DNA of 64,000 bases from DAOTXS01 sp034435055 (GTDB lineage Bacteria > Chloroflexota > Anaerolineae > UBA4142). Every line of letters starts with the position of its first letter. Position 1 is the stretch's first letter. Both the position numbers and the translations under genes were made by a program. Below are positions 27,478 to 37,285 of the stretch, one piece after another. The notes below the pieces were generated by a model that had not been told where the DNA came from, searched no databases, and was given only the letters and a program-made list of their open reading frames with translations. The stretch lies in the NCBI GenBank assembly GCA_034435055.1, contig DAOTXS010000056.1:62001-126000 (forward strand). The letters are read 5' to 3'.

Positions 27478-29265
27478 ATGGAAAATACTCGGTACACACA
27501 AATCGCTATTCACCCAAAGCCCTTTTGGGTTCTGCGCGGGGTGATTTGGATCGCTTTTGGCTTGCTTTTGATAACATCGACTATTTCTGTTTTTGGCGCT
27601 CCACCTTCCAGCGTCATTTTACCTACCGCAACACCCACCGCAACAGCTAATTTCCCCTCCGCCCGAACAAGTCGCACACCATCGTCCAGATCGGGCACAT
27701 CAGTCCAATCCGTGCCCGGCCAGCCGCAAGTCGACCAATACACAGTTGCCCTTTATCATTTCGATTCGCCCAACTCCGTTGCCATCGACGCAACCGGCAG
27801 ATATACCGGCACTCTTTACGGCAATGCCACAATCACCGACACTGGCTTGTACGCCGGTGTTCTTTTGCTGGATGGCAATGGTTCATACATCCGAACGGGG
27901 TACCTTGGCAATTTCAGCGAGGGCACGGTCGAAGCATTTGTGGATTACTTGCCGGCGTGTACTGACGGCTCTTATCGTCCGATCATCAGTGCGGTAGATG
28001 AATCTACGGGGCAGACCGTTTTTGCTTTCGGACGTAATATGCTTGACTTTGTGATTACCGCAAATGGTCAAACACATTTCGCCGATAGCGGGATAAATCC
28101 ATGCCGCTATTTGTCTGTACAATCTGGCGATCGCTGGCCTTATGAGACTTGGCGGTTTCATCATGTTGCGGCGACCTGGGGACCGCGCGGGATGGAAATC
28201 TGGGTGGATGGTGTTTTGCACGGTGTCGGCAACAATGACCCCAATTGGAATATTGAACCATACAAGTACATGTGCAACCCCCAAATGCAAATGGGGGATT
28301 ATGGATACCCCCCTAACGAATTGTACCCGCGTTGCAAGACGCCGGTTATGGCACCTACAATGCCAGCGTATCCGCCTGGCGATTACACTGGCGGATTGCC
28401 CCCTTACACGACTTTTAGAATCGGTTGTGATACAACTGGCTGCATCAATAGCCGGATTGACGAAGTCCGCATTAGCAATGTTCAGCGCACATTTCAGTGG
28501 ACGGTCGTTCCAACCGTGACACCAATTCCAACCCAGACGTCGGTTCCCATCACCGGCGAATACAGTGTCGATGCCAATACGCTGGCTTTGCTACATTTCA
28601 CTTCACCGAATTTGGCATTGGATGAGGTAACCCACCAGAACAAGCAGTTACGCGGACAGGCATCTATCGCATCGGACGGACGTTATGGAACCGGTCTCAA
28701 TCTGGATGGCAATGGCTCTATGATCGATCTGGGTTCTCTAAGTAATCCATTTGGCGCAACTGTCGAGGCATGGGTGAAATTACAAAGTTCACAAGCCGGC
28801 TTGATGCCGATATATACCGTAGGTGTTTGTGAAACGTGCGGAAATACAATCTTGTTTCTTGGTTCGTATGACATCAATTCATTCGTTTTTCAAGTTGCCA
28901 ATAGCGAGGGAACGGTAGAAACAAAAACTACCATCCCCCGTTCAGGTTTCGTAGGTTGCTGGCGTCATGTTGCCGGTACTTGGGGCGCACGCGGCATCGA
29001 GCTTTGGATAGATGGAATCTTGCAATCGACCAATAGCACATATACCGGCAGACTCCCTGAACCAATCCACACCTACAGGGTAGGTTGTGATTATCGAGGC
29101 AATTGCTTTGACGGAGTAATTGATGAAGTACGTGTGAGTCAAGTGCAACGTACTTTTACTCGTTCAACAACTCCTAGAGGACGCTTGCCACTTTTCGGAG
29201 ATAACTTTTTGTATCTGCCCTTCATCTTTGTGGCACCAACCCCCTCGTCATCTTGTCCAAATTAG
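27478..29265 (+). CDS. Secreted protein with two LamG-like (concanavalin A-like) domains
   Basis: 595 residues from the ATG at 27478, with a GAGGG about 13 bases upstream. An N-terminal hydrophobic segment (VIWIAFGLLLITSTISVFG) acts as signal or anchor, followed by a Thr/Ser/Pro-rich linker. Two LamG-3-type domains follow, each with 'ALYHFDSPN'/'ALLHFTSPN', 'LDGNGS', 'EAFVDYL'/'EAWVKLQ', 'WGPRGMEIWVDG'/'WGARGIELWIDG', and 'RIDEVRISNVQRTF'/'VIDEVRVSQVQRTF'. A second TPTxTPxxT-type linker separates them. The C-terminus 'FLYLPFIFVAP' is a short hydrophobic tail. It probably binds glycans at the surface, perhaps those made by the flanking genes (inference). It has its own promoter and terminator. 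Confidence 0.85.
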   Translation: MENTRYTQIAIHPKPFWVLRGVIWIAFGLLLITSTISVFGAPPSSVILPTATPTATANFPSARTSRTPSSRSGTSVQSVPGQPQVDQYTVALYHFDSPNSVAIDATGRYTGTLYGNATITDTGLYAGVLLLDGNGSYIRTGYLGNFSEGTVEAFVDYLPACTDGSYRPIISAVDESTGQTVFAFGRNMLDFVITANGQTHFADSGINPCRYLSVQSGDRWPYETWRFHHVAATWGPRGMEIWVDGVLHGVGNNDPNWNIEPYKYMCNPQMQMGDYGYPPNELYPRCKTPVMAPTMPAYPPGDYTGGLPPYTTFRIGCDTTGCINSRIDEVRISNVQRTFQWTVVPTVTPIPTQTSVPITGEYSVDANTLALLHFTSPNLALDEVTHQNKQLRGQASIASDGRYGTGLNLDGNGSMIDLGSLSNPFGATVEAWVKLQSSQAGLMPIYTVGVCETCGNTILFLGSYDINSFVFQVANSEGTVETKTTIPRSGFVGCWRHVAGTWGARGIELWIDGILQSTNSTYTGRLPEPIHTYRVGCDYRGNCFDGVIDEVRVSQVQRTFTRSTTPRGRLPLFGDNFLYLPFIFVAPTPSSSCPN

Positions 29266-29337
29266 AAAAGGTTTTGAACTAGACAGAGACTTGGCAAATT
29301 TTCCCCTGATTGCTATCGACACACGCGAGAGTTAGAA

Positions 29338-29370
29338 ACACGAGGCAGAAAGTACTTGCCTCGTTTTCTT
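29338..29370 (+). terminator. Rho-independent terminator of the LamG gene
   Basis: ACGAGGCA (29340-29347) pairs with TGCCTCGT (29357-29364) around nine bases and runs into TTTTCTT. Confidence 0.85.
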
Positions 29371-29386
29371 ATTATGTCGTTGCAAT

Positions 29387-29415
29387 TTGGCTCACGTCAA
29401 AAATTCTGCTATACT
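29387..29415 (+). promoter_or_regulatory. Sigma70-type promoter of the second membrane-protein operon
   Basis: TTGGCT (29387-29392), 17-bp spacer, TATACT (29410-29415). It starts about 67 nt upstream of the DUF2079 gene, directly after the terminator. The stretch 29416-29488 holds nothing else I can support. Confidence 0.65.
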
Positions 29416-29488
29416 GCCAAAACGTGAAACAGTCTTTGATGAATCGGGTGATTGACGTGTTGAATGGCGCAAAGGTTGTCTCAGGCAA

Positions 29489-31858
29489 ATGAACATCTGG
29501 GGCGAATTCCTAATTACAATAGTTTTGACAATTGTGGCGGCTTATGCAACATATATATTTGGCTCGCGGTACCGCATCCAAGCAGATGCTCTGGATAGAA
29601 TCGTTTCGCGTTGGGCGAATTCCGTATTTCTTACCCTTGTCGCGGGATACACGCTTGTGTTTTCTTGGCTCGCGATTCTTCGGTATCTCGCTATCAACAC
29701 CGGTTATGACCTAGCCCAGTACGATCAAATCATTTGGAATTCGTTGCAGGGACGATTATTTTGGCAGACGTATGTTACCGACGCTCCGATGTTCCTCGGC
29801 AAATCCTTCACTCCGATACTGCTTGCCTTTGTGCCACTGTACGCTGTGTGGAGCAATCCCATCGTCTTGCTCTGCGTTCAAACCATCGCCCTGGCTGTCG
29901 CCGCGTTTCCGCTTTACTGGCTTGCGCGCGCGCGGCTGGGTAAACCGCTTGCGCTGATCGTGGTTTTGGCTTTTCTGCTCTACCCGGCGTTAATCGGCGT
30001 GAACGTCGTAGATTTCCACGAGATCGCGCTAGCAACCCCCGCGCTGGCATTTGCCACATTTTTCCTTTTGCGCGAGCATCACAAGGGGTTTCTCGTTTGT
30101 CTAACAATTGCGCTTTTAATCAAAGAAGAAATCGCATTTATCGCCGCCGCATTTGGTATCTACATCCTGTTTGTTCAGCGCAAACGCTGGTTTGGAGCGA
30201 CGCTGACAATCTTTGGCATTGGATGGCTTGTTCTGCTTTTGCAGTACGTTATTCCTTTTCTTCACGGAGCAGGAGCGGGCGGAGCATTCTATTATTTAGG
30301 AGGCAGCGCATATCAGCGCTACGCCTATTTGGGCAAAGGCCTCGCCGACGTACTCATTACTCTATTCACCCGTCCCGATATCATCCTCCAACACGTCGTC
30401 ATTCCGGCAAAGATCGAGTTTGTGCTTCATCTATTTGTGCCACTTGCTTTTCTTCCGTTCATCGGGATAGAAGTTTTGGGGCTAGCCGTTCCAACATTTG
30501 GATATTCATTGCTCAGCGATTATCGTCCGCAATTCTCGATCCGCTATCCCTACACTCCACCACTGTTTCCTTTTTTATTTTTTGCGCTTGTAATCGGATT
30601 ACAACGAATCATCGCGCGCAAATCATTCAACTCTTTCATCGGCAAATTGTCTTTGGCTTTTGCACTCTTGACCGCAAGCATCGTGAGTTACGTGTTGCAT
30701 TCAGCCGGACCATTCGCCCGTATTTTCGATCCAGCAACTTACACACTCCAACCACGCGATTTGATCGGTCAGCAATTAGTAATCACCATCCCGCGCGATG
30801 CGGTGGTCGTAGCACAAAGCGAGTGGATGGGACGTTTGTCACAACGCGAATATGTTTACAACGTCGAAGACCCAATGAACTTTCATCGGGCAGATTATGT
30901 TTTCGCAGACCAGACGCGCGTTTGGTACGACCTCCGTCGCGTCACCTGGGAAGAATGGCTGTCGAACGGTTATTTTGAAATTGTCAATCAAGTCGATGGA
31001 TTTGTGGTTGCGCGGCGCAAGGACCCTGAGACCAAATTGCAGATCAGATTCGATGGTGGTCTGCATCTAATTGGCGCCACAATTCTGCCCGATGACACTT
31101 TACGTGGCGGCACAATTTTACGCGCCAATTTGTTATGGCGCGCCGATCAACCATTGCCTGACCAATATGCCATTGTGGCGCAAGTTGTCGATACGCATGG
31201 GCATATTTGGGCGACAGATCGACGCGAATTGCACCCGGGTCAACCTCCGCTAGCATTTTGGGAAACCGGCAAACCCATTGGTGATCAATTAACTCTGCGC
31301 TTGCCACCAACGATGCCAACTGGCAATTATCAGCTTACGGTTTCGGTTCAAGCAAAATCATCGCTAGAGTTTCTTAATGCGCACAATACGCGCGGAGAAT
31401 CGCTGGGAGTCGAAACGACAGTGGCAAGTCTCAAGATCGATAAGAACAAAGAACCGTTCACCGCAAGCGATTTAGCTATTGAACAGTTACTGCTTGCCGA
31501 TCTGCGCGAGATGCGATTGCTCGGTTATGTGCCGCCACGCGAAACGATTGCGCCCGGTGAACTTTTGCAACTCGGATTGTATTGGCGCGCGCGGAGCAAG
31601 CCGCAGGGCGATTATGTTGTGGCAGTCCAATTGCGTAACTCGCATGGTCAGGTTGCGTTTGAACATACCGATCGTCCCGCCAAAGGAACGTATCCAACAA
31701 CCGAATGGAGCGCCGGCGAAGTTCTTCTCGATTGGCACGATTTTTCTCTGCCGAAAAATATCGCACCCGGCATTTATGAGATTTGGATCGCGTTGCACCA
31801 TTCAGCAACCCATGCTCCGCTTGGTGAGATTCGCATCGCATCTCTGAAAGTGTTCTAA
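29489..31858 (+). CDS. DUF2079 membrane protein with two C-terminal beta domains
   Basis: 789 residues. 'NTGYDLAQYDQIIWNSLQG' (about 70-88) and 'VVDFHEIALATPALAFATFF' with 'LLIKEEIAFIAA' are DUF2079 signatures; the family is polytopic and GT-C-like. About eleven helices to near residue 420, a short soluble region, then two beta domains (31060-31350, without the full YPT motif; 31510-31825, with 'YPTTEWSAGE'). First gene of a six-gene run; its TAA shares a base with the next ATG (TAATG). External sugar transfer is likely by fold; the acceptor is unknown. Confidence 0.8.
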   Translation: MNIWGEFLITIVLTIVAAYATYIFGSRYRIQADALDRIVSRWANSVFLTLVAGYTLVFSWLAILRYLAINTGYDLAQYDQIIWNSLQGRLFWQTYVTDAPMFLGKSFTPILLAFVPLYAVWSNPIVLLCVQTIALAVAAFPLYWLARARLGKPLALIVVLAFLLYPALIGVNVVDFHEIALATPALAFATFFLLREHHKGFLVCLTIALLIKEEIAFIAAAFGIYILFVQRKRWFGATLTIFGIGWLVLLLQYVIPFLHGAGAGGAFYYLGGSAYQRYAYLGKGLADVLITLFTRPDIILQHVVIPAKIEFVLHLFVPLAFLPFIGIEVLGLAVPTFGYSLLSDYRPQFSIRYPYTPPLFPFLFFALVIGLQRIIARKSFNSFIGKLSLAFALLTASIVSYVLHSAGPFARIFDPATYTLQPRDLIGQQLVITIPRDAVVVAQSEWMGRLSQREYVYNVEDPMNFHRADYVFADQTRVWYDLRRVTWEEWLSNGYFEIVNQVDGFVVARRKDPETKLQIRFDGGLHLIGATILPDDTLRGGTILRANLLWRADQPLPDQYAIVAQVVDTHGHIWATDRRELHPGQPPLAFWETGKPIGDQLTLRLPPTMPTGNYQLTVSVQAKSSLEFLNAHNTRGESLGVETTVASLKIDKNKEPFTASDLAIEQLLLADLREMRLLGYVPPRETIAPGELLQLGLYWRARSKPQGDYVVAVQLRNSHGQVAFEHTDRPAKGTYPTTEWSAGEVLLDWHDFSLPKNIAPGIYEIWIALHHSATHAPLGEIRIASLKVF

Positions 31859-33684
31859 TGAGCATCAAAGAAAAAAGATTGACCCTGATCGGCATCGCAC
31901 TTGTTGTTGCGACCGTCTTTGTCGTTTATCTCCCCGCCTTCAAAATTCAATTCTACGATGGCTGGTGGTATCTCATTTGGTCAGCGACAATGGATTTACC
32001 ACGTTACCTTGTCCAGTTCTTCGACCCAGCTAACATCACCCAGGGCTATCGACCGGTGCAGGGCTTGTATATGTACTTGCTTTACCATCTGTTCGGCTTC
32101 AATCCCGATGGCTATCATTTTGCGCACAACCTTTTGCACGCCGCGAACGCCGCGCTCGTCTTTCTCCTTGCCGCGCGATTAAGCAATCGGATGCGCTTCG
32201 CGTTCGTCGCCACAATCATTTATGCAACATTGCCCAATTACACGCTCGCGATTTTTTGGCACGCCGTCGTCGATCCGTTGGCTGGATTTTTCTATTTGCT
32301 CACGTTGCTATTGTGGATACGTTTTCTCCAAACCAAACGCGCGCGCGATTATGCGATAACTTTTGTGGTATTTCTTTTTGCGTTGTTGAGCAAAGAGATC
32401 GCCATTTTCTTGCCGTTCTTCATGTTCTTGGTGGAATGGTGGTTCATCGGTGAAAAACCAAACGCGCGCCGCGACCTTCGCCGATACGCGCCATTCTTGA
32501 TCGCCTTCATCCCGTACTTGTATCAGGTCTACCAAGTGCAAAGTCGCGGCGAATTCGTCGGGCAATTTGGTTTTCGCATTGGGCCACATATGCTCAACAA
32601 TCTGATTCCGTACTTGGCGATTCTCGCGTTCCCGTGGCAAGCCGATTTACCAACCGATTCAATTTACTTTATCTGGCTCGGTATCGTCATTGTAATTTAT
32701 GCCGGCGTGATGATTGTCAACCGCAGCACACGGTTGCTCTTTCTCGCTTTGTTCGCCGGCTTGAACATCGCCCCCTTGCTTGGTTTTCCGCTTGATTATT
32801 TTCACGCGCGGTATCTCTATCTCTCGACGATTTCCTCAGCGATCATCCTTGCATTGATTTTTGAATGGCTCTGGCAATTTGTCGCGCCACGTCGATTATT
32901 GAGTGGACTCGTCGCGCTTGGCATCGTTGGTCTCGTTGTCTTTAACAGCACGCGCGTCGCCGATGCCGCCGCCGGACTCGCGGAATATACGCGCCAAGTC
33001 CGCGTACCTTTTCGCGACATTTCACGCGCGCATCCCGAATTTCCGCCCGGCACGTACATTTACCTTGTTCACTCGCCGCTCACATCGTACTGGGATTTTG
33101 AAGGACTCTTCTTTTCCAAATACGGGCAGAATGTCAAAGTAAATTCCACTGACTTGGGGCACCCGGCAAATTTGCGAAATTACAACAACGCGTACGTTTA
33201 TTATTTCGATGCGACCGGCAAGCCAATTGAAATCCCGGTTGATCCGCAGATCGACACGCGCATCGCCCCCCCGCTCGCCGCGCAATTTGAAATCCCGGTT
33301 GTGCTCAACCAAGCCGAGACGCCGACTGCGCAATTGGAACGCGGCAAGGCATTGATTGTGCTGCTTAATTGGCAGGCAACTGCAAAAATGGAAAGTGATT
33401 ATACGGTCTTTGCACATCTGGTCGATCCGCGCGGCACTCTCATTTCCGCGTACGACAGTCCACCCGGCAAAGGCAAAGCCCCAACAACACAATGGTTGCC
33501 GGGAAGAAGCGTAGTCGATGCCGTTGTCGTTCCGATTCCAACCGATGCCCCGCTGGGCGAAAATTATCGTCTCGAACTTGGCTTGTACGATGCCGCCACG
33601 ATGCAACGCTTTGCCCTGATCGATGCGACCGGTAAACGCATCAACGACAAAATTGTGATTGAACCTTTTCGCGTCGTCAAATAA
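31858..33684 (+). CDS. TMTC/PMT-like membrane protein with one beta domain (tandem paralogue 1 of 4, altered DD motif)
   Basis: 608 residues, start overlapping the previous stop. Shares with the next three proteins the plan: helix, acidic loop motif, 'YRPVQGL', 'HFxHNLLHAAN', 'VVDPLAGFFYL', 'LLSKE', about ten helices, then 'YLVHSP' and one beta domain (about 33300-33620). Here the loop motif reads 'FYDGWWYL' (33-39) where the others have Asp-Asp, so one of the two acidic residues is missing. The resemblance is to O-mannosyltransferases of the TMTC/PMT type, by motif order only. Two bases separate it from the next gene. Confidence 0.75.
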   Translation: MSIKEKRLTLIGIALVVATVFVVYLPAFKIQFYDGWWYLIWSATMDLPRYLVQFFDPANITQGYRPVQGLYMYLLYHLFGFNPDGYHFAHNLLHAANAALVFLLAARLSNRMRFAFVATIIYATLPNYTLAIFWHAVVDPLAGFFYLLTLLLWIRFLQTKRARDYAITFVVFLFALLSKEIAIFLPFFMFLVEWWFIGEKPNARRDLRRYAPFLIAFIPYLYQVYQVQSRGEFVGQFGFRIGPHMLNNLIPYLAILAFPWQADLPTDSIYFIWLGIVIVIYAGVMIVNRSTRLLFLALFAGLNIAPLLGFPLDYFHARYLYLSTISSAIILALIFEWLWQFVAPRRLLSGLVALGIVGLVVFNSTRVADAAAGLAEYTRQVRVPFRDISRAHPEFPPGTYIYLVHSPLTSYWDFEGLFFSKYGQNVKVNSTDLGHPANLRNYNNAYVYYFDATGKPIEIPVDPQIDTRIAPPLAAQFEIPVVLNQAETPTAQLERGKALIVLLNWQATAKMESDYTVFAHLVDPRGTLISAYDSPPGKGKAPTTQWLPGRSVVDAVVVPIPTDAPLGENYRLELGLYDAATMQRFALIDATGKRINDKIVIEPFRVVK

Positions 33685-33686
33685 AA

Positions 33687-35507
33687 ATGGCTAACACACG
33701 TCTCCCAGTCTTCAGCGCAGTGATGCTCGCCACACTCGTCTTGATTTCGTACCAGCCCAACTTTCGCATCGGCTTTTATCTCGACGACTATATTTATCTT
33801 GAGCGCGCCGGGCGCACCGATTGGTCGAACGCGCTTGCGCAGATTTTCGATCCGCGCACCCAGGTGGTGTGGTATCGCCCATCGCAGTCGATTCAGTTTT
33901 TTCTCCAAGCGCAATTCTTCGGCAACAATCCTAACGCGTATCATCTGGTCAACACGATTTATCACGTGATCAATGTGTGGCTGATTTATGGAATCCTTTG
34001 GCGCATTTCGCGCCGCTGGCTCATTGGTTTCGTTGCCGCGCTGTTTTACGCGACGTTCGGCGTGTACATTTCCGGCGTCAATTGGATTGGCATCGTCGAT
34101 CCGCTGGCAACTGTTTTCTATCTGTTCAGCATTTGGTTTTGGTGGTCGTTCTTGGAAAAAGAAAATGCGCGCGATTACTGGCTCGCATTCGGCGCATTCG
34201 TCTTGGCGTTGCTGAGCAAACAAACGGCGGTAACCATTCCAATCGCGCTGTTTTTACTCGATCGCTGGTTCGCCGGCAAATCGATTTCCCTTAGTAATTT
34301 GATTCGACGCTATATTGGGTTTGGCGTCGCCGCAATTATTTTCGTGCTTGTGCAAGCCACCGCACCGACAACCAGTACGTTCACGAGTGTTTTTGGCTGG
34401 CAACTTGGCGCGACGATGTTGTGGATTTTGTTTCAATATCTGGTGCTTTTCTTTTTTCCCTGGGGACTGTATCCTTCCATCGACTTGAACCCCACCGACG
34501 TTGGCACGCCGCTCACGTACGTCTGGTTTTTCCTCTGTGCTATAATTTTTCTTGTGGTGCTGTGGCGCACGCACAGTCGCGTTTTACTTTTCCTCGCCAT
34601 CTTCACGCTGATGACGCTAATTCCGGTTTTGCCGTTTCCATTTCTTGAACACCGCTATCTCTATTTGCCAATCATCGCGTCTGCAATTTTATTCGCACTT
34701 GTGTTTCAGAAATTATTCGCACGCTTGAACGTTCATCGATGGTTTGCGCCGGGCGCGGCGCTTGGTTTTGCGTTGATCGCATTGGCTAATGGGATATGGT
34801 TGGAGGAATCGGCAATCGGCGCGGCAGAATGGGCGCGGCAATTGCGCGTGCCGTTCCGCGACATCGAACGACAACACGCGACATTTCCGCCAAACACACT
34901 GTTATACTTTATCGATCCAATCACGCCGACGACGGGCGGTTTGTCCGGAATGTTCTTTATGCGTTACGGACGCGATGTGTACGTCCGTAATTGGAGCGAG
35001 TCCGCGCGTTTGCGCGATCACAATGCGGCGTTTGTTTACTATTTCGATGCCGAACGCAAGCCGCGTGAAATCGCCGTTGATAAAAATATCACGCTCACAA
35101 CATCGCCGGGAATGCCGGCGCAATTTTCCGCGCCGATTGTTTTGGAAGGATTCGAGATCGCGCAAACGACAATCAAGCGCGGCACACCGATCGTTTTGAT
35201 TTTGTATTGGCGCGCGCGTGAAAAAATCGAAACGGATTACACGTTCTTTGCGCATCTCGTCGCGACGGATGGAAAAATCGTTGCGCAATACGATGCGCCG
35301 CCGCGCAAAGGACAAATACCGACAAGTGCGTGGCAAGCCAATCGACTGATTGCCGATGCGGTGGTAATCGCAACGGACAATGTGCCAATCGGCGCGGAGT
35401 ATAAATTGCAGTTCGGTTTGTACGACGCCAACACCCAACAACGTTTATCCATCGCCAATAGTCAAGTGGATTCAATCGTCATTGAATCGTTCCGCGTCAT
35501 CGAGTGA
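33687..35507 (+). CDS. TMTC/PMT-like membrane protein with one beta domain (tandem paralogue 2 of 4)
   Basis: 606 residues. 'FYLDDYIYLERAGRTDW' (Asp-Asp at 33-34) keeps the acidic pair, but the cytoplasmic 'LLSKE' of the other three is 'LLSKQ' (about 174-178). Otherwise it follows the shared plan: 'WYRPSQSIQFFL', 'GIVDPLATVFYL', 'LEHRYLYLPI', a soluble segment with 'FPPNTLLYFIDP', and a single beta domain (about 35130-35450). It lies two bases after paralogue 1. It probably uses a lipid-phosphate sugar at the outer face, inferred from fold. Confidence 0.8.
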   Translation: MANTRLPVFSAVMLATLVLISYQPNFRIGFYLDDYIYLERAGRTDWSNALAQIFDPRTQVVWYRPSQSIQFFLQAQFFGNNPNAYHLVNTIYHVINVWLIYGILWRISRRWLIGFVAALFYATFGVYISGVNWIGIVDPLATVFYLFSIWFWWSFLEKENARDYWLAFGAFVLALLSKQTAVTIPIALFLLDRWFAGKSISLSNLIRRYIGFGVAAIIFVLVQATAPTTSTFTSVFGWQLGATMLWILFQYLVLFFFPWGLYPSIDLNPTDVGTPLTYVWFFLCAIIFLVVLWRTHSRVLLFLAIFTLMTLIPVLPFPFLEHRYLYLPIIASAILFALVFQKLFARLNVHRWFAPGAALGFALIALANGIWLEESAIGAAEWARQLRVPFRDIERQHATFPPNTLLYFIDPITPTTGGLSGMFFMRYGRDVYVRNWSESARLRDHNAAFVYYFDAERKPREIAVDKNITLTTSPGMPAQFSAPIVLEGFEIAQTTIKRGTPIVLILYWRAREKIETDYTFFAHLVATDGKIVAQYDAPPRKGQIPTSAWQANRLIADAVVIATDNVPIGAEYKLQFGLYDANTQQRLSIANSQVDSIVIESFRVIE

Positions 35508-35512
35508 AATCA

Positions 35513-37285
35513 ATGGCGCACAGGATTTCTCGTTTACTCGTCTGGCTTACACTCGCCGCCGCCGTTTTTGCCCCGTACTATCACGCACTCGCGGCTGGCT
35601 TTTACGGCGACGATTGGATTTTTTTCGATCTTGCCGGGCGATTGAGCTTGCCGGATTATCTCATCCGCTATTTCGATCCGAACGCGCAAACGGCGTGGTA
35701 TCGCCCGGTGCAAGGACTTTTGTTTCGCCTCGAGTACACGTTGTGGGGTAATAACACCGTGCCGTACCACGCGCGCAATCTTTTTTTTCATTTCGCCAAT
35801 TGTCTTTGGCTTTTTGCGATTGTTGAGCGCGTTACGCGCCAGCGTTTCGCCGCGTTCACCGCCGCGCTGATGTTTGCAACACTTCCCACCGCGGCGATCG
35901 CGGTCTTTTGGCCCGGCGTCGTCGATCCCATGGAAACATTTTTCTATCTCGCGTCGATTTGGTTTTGGCTCGCGCATTTACAATCGACGCGGGCGCGCGA
36001 TTACTGGCTCGCGTTCGCCGCGTTTCTGTTCGCGCTCTTGAGCAAGGAAATCGGCGCAACTTTGCCGATCACGTTATTTCTGATCGACCGTTTGATTGTC
36101 GGAAAACCGGCATCGCTCACACAATCCATGCGCCGATACTTTTGGTTTGCTATGGTTTATTTGATTTACCTTCCTATCGAGTTCATCGTTACGCGGCGCA
36201 GTGTGTTTGTGAATCGCGAGGGCTATGCGGCAAGCACGCAATTATGGACCAACCTGTTCGATTATTTCGGCGCGTTGGTTTTTCCGTGGGCATTCGTTCC
36301 ATTTCTCAGTTATGTGCTAGTGTTGATTGCTGCCGGATTTTTGGGTTACTTGATTTTCGTCCGCCAAAAACTTGCACTGATTCCAGTCGTCGTTGGTGCG
36401 ACACTTGCCATTTTGCCGGTAATCCCATTTCCGTTCGTCGCACATCGATTTCTGTACTTGTCGCTCATCGGTTCGGCGATTCTGTTCGCGCTTGGCTTGA
36501 ACTGGGTCAAACATCGTTTGCCCACGCAGCGATTCTATCAAACGACCATCCTGGGAATGCTCGCGGCAATCGTTTTATTCGGCGGCGCACGCGTGTCCGA
36601 CGCCGCGCTCGGTTTTGGGGAGAATGCGCGGATCGCGCGCGTACCGTTCCGCAATTTTCGTCAAGCGCATCCCACCTTGCCCGACGAAACGTTCGTGTAT
36701 TTTCTCTATCCGCCGGTGCCGGGTCCCAACCTGTCTGGAATGTTCTTGTGGTATTATGGTCCGCGCGTGTTTGCCGGCGCAAATGACAGTGACCTCCCGC
36801 GGCGCTTGCGCGATTATCCATTGACGTACGTGCAATATTTCGACGAGAGCGGAAATCAAAAAGAACAGCGTGTCGATAAAGAGCTGAATGTTCGCTTCAC
36901 GCCGACTTTGCCGGTTTCATTTTCACCGGCGATTCGCTTGGAAGACGTGGAACTCGTCAACGCGAATGTGCCGCGCGGCGATACGGTTATTTTGTTGTTG
37001 CATTGGCGCGCGCGCGCGCCCATTGCCGATGATTACACCGTCGGTGTGAGTTTAATCGATTCGAGTGGTAAAAGTTTATCGATGTACTTGAAAGAGCCGC
37101 GCCGGGGACAAGCGCCGACGAGCGCGTGGACGCCGGGGCAAATCATTCTCGATGCGATTCAACTGCCCGTGCCGGCGGATGCGCTGCCGGGAGTGTATCG
37201 TGTTGAGATTACGCTGTTCGATGCGGCGAAACCATCGACAGGAAATTCGTTCGTCACCATCGAACCGGTCAACATAGCGAAATGA
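35513..37285 (+). CDS. TMTC/PMT-like membrane protein with one beta domain (tandem paralogue 3 of 4)
   Basis: 590 residues from the ATG at 35513; a GTG at 35504, overlapping the previous TGA, would add three residues and cannot be excluded. 'FYGDDWIFFDLAGRLSL' (Asp-Asp at 33-34), 'WYRPVQGLLF', 'GVVDPMETFFYL', 'LLSKEIGATLP' and 'VAHRFLYLSLI' mark it as a full paralogue with both acidic and SKE motifs intact. One C-terminal beta domain (about 36930-37260) has 'APTSAWTPGQ' for the usual YPTSxWxxGE. The stop overlaps the next ATG. Confidence 0.8.
   Translation: MAHRISRLLVWLTLAAAVFAPYYHALAAGFYGDDWIFFDLAGRLSLPDYLIRYFDPNAQTAWYRPVQGLLFRLEYTLWGNNTVPYHARNLFFHFANCLWLFAIVERVTRQRFAAFTAALMFATLPTAAIAVFWPGVVDPMETFFYLASIWFWLAHLQSTRARDYWLAFAAFLFALLSKEIGATLPITLFLIDRLIVGKPASLTQSMRRYFWFAMVYLIYLPIEFIVTRRSVFVNREGYAASTQLWTNLFDYFGALVFPWAFVPFLSYVLVLIAAGFLGYLIFVRQKLALIPVVVGATLAILPVIPFPFVAHRFLYLSLIGSAILFALGLNWVKHRLPTQRFYQTTILGMLAAIVLFGGARVSDAALGFGENARIARVPFRNFRQAHPTLPDETFVYFLYPPVPGPNLSGMFLWYYGPRVFAGANDSDLPRRLRDYPLTYVQYFDESGNQKEQRVDKELNVRFTPTLPVSFSPAIRLEDVELVNANVPRGDTVILLLHWRARAPIADDYTVGVSLIDSSGKSLSMYLKEPRRGQAPTSAWTPGQIILDAIQLPVPADALPGVYRVEITLFDAAKPSTGNSFVTIEPVNIAK

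Noticed and set aside
29424..29492. Possible leader peptide before the DUF2079 gene (GTG start, TGA overlapping the next ATG)
   Set aside because: No ribosome binding site and no regulatory codon run or alternative hairpins; cannot be supported.
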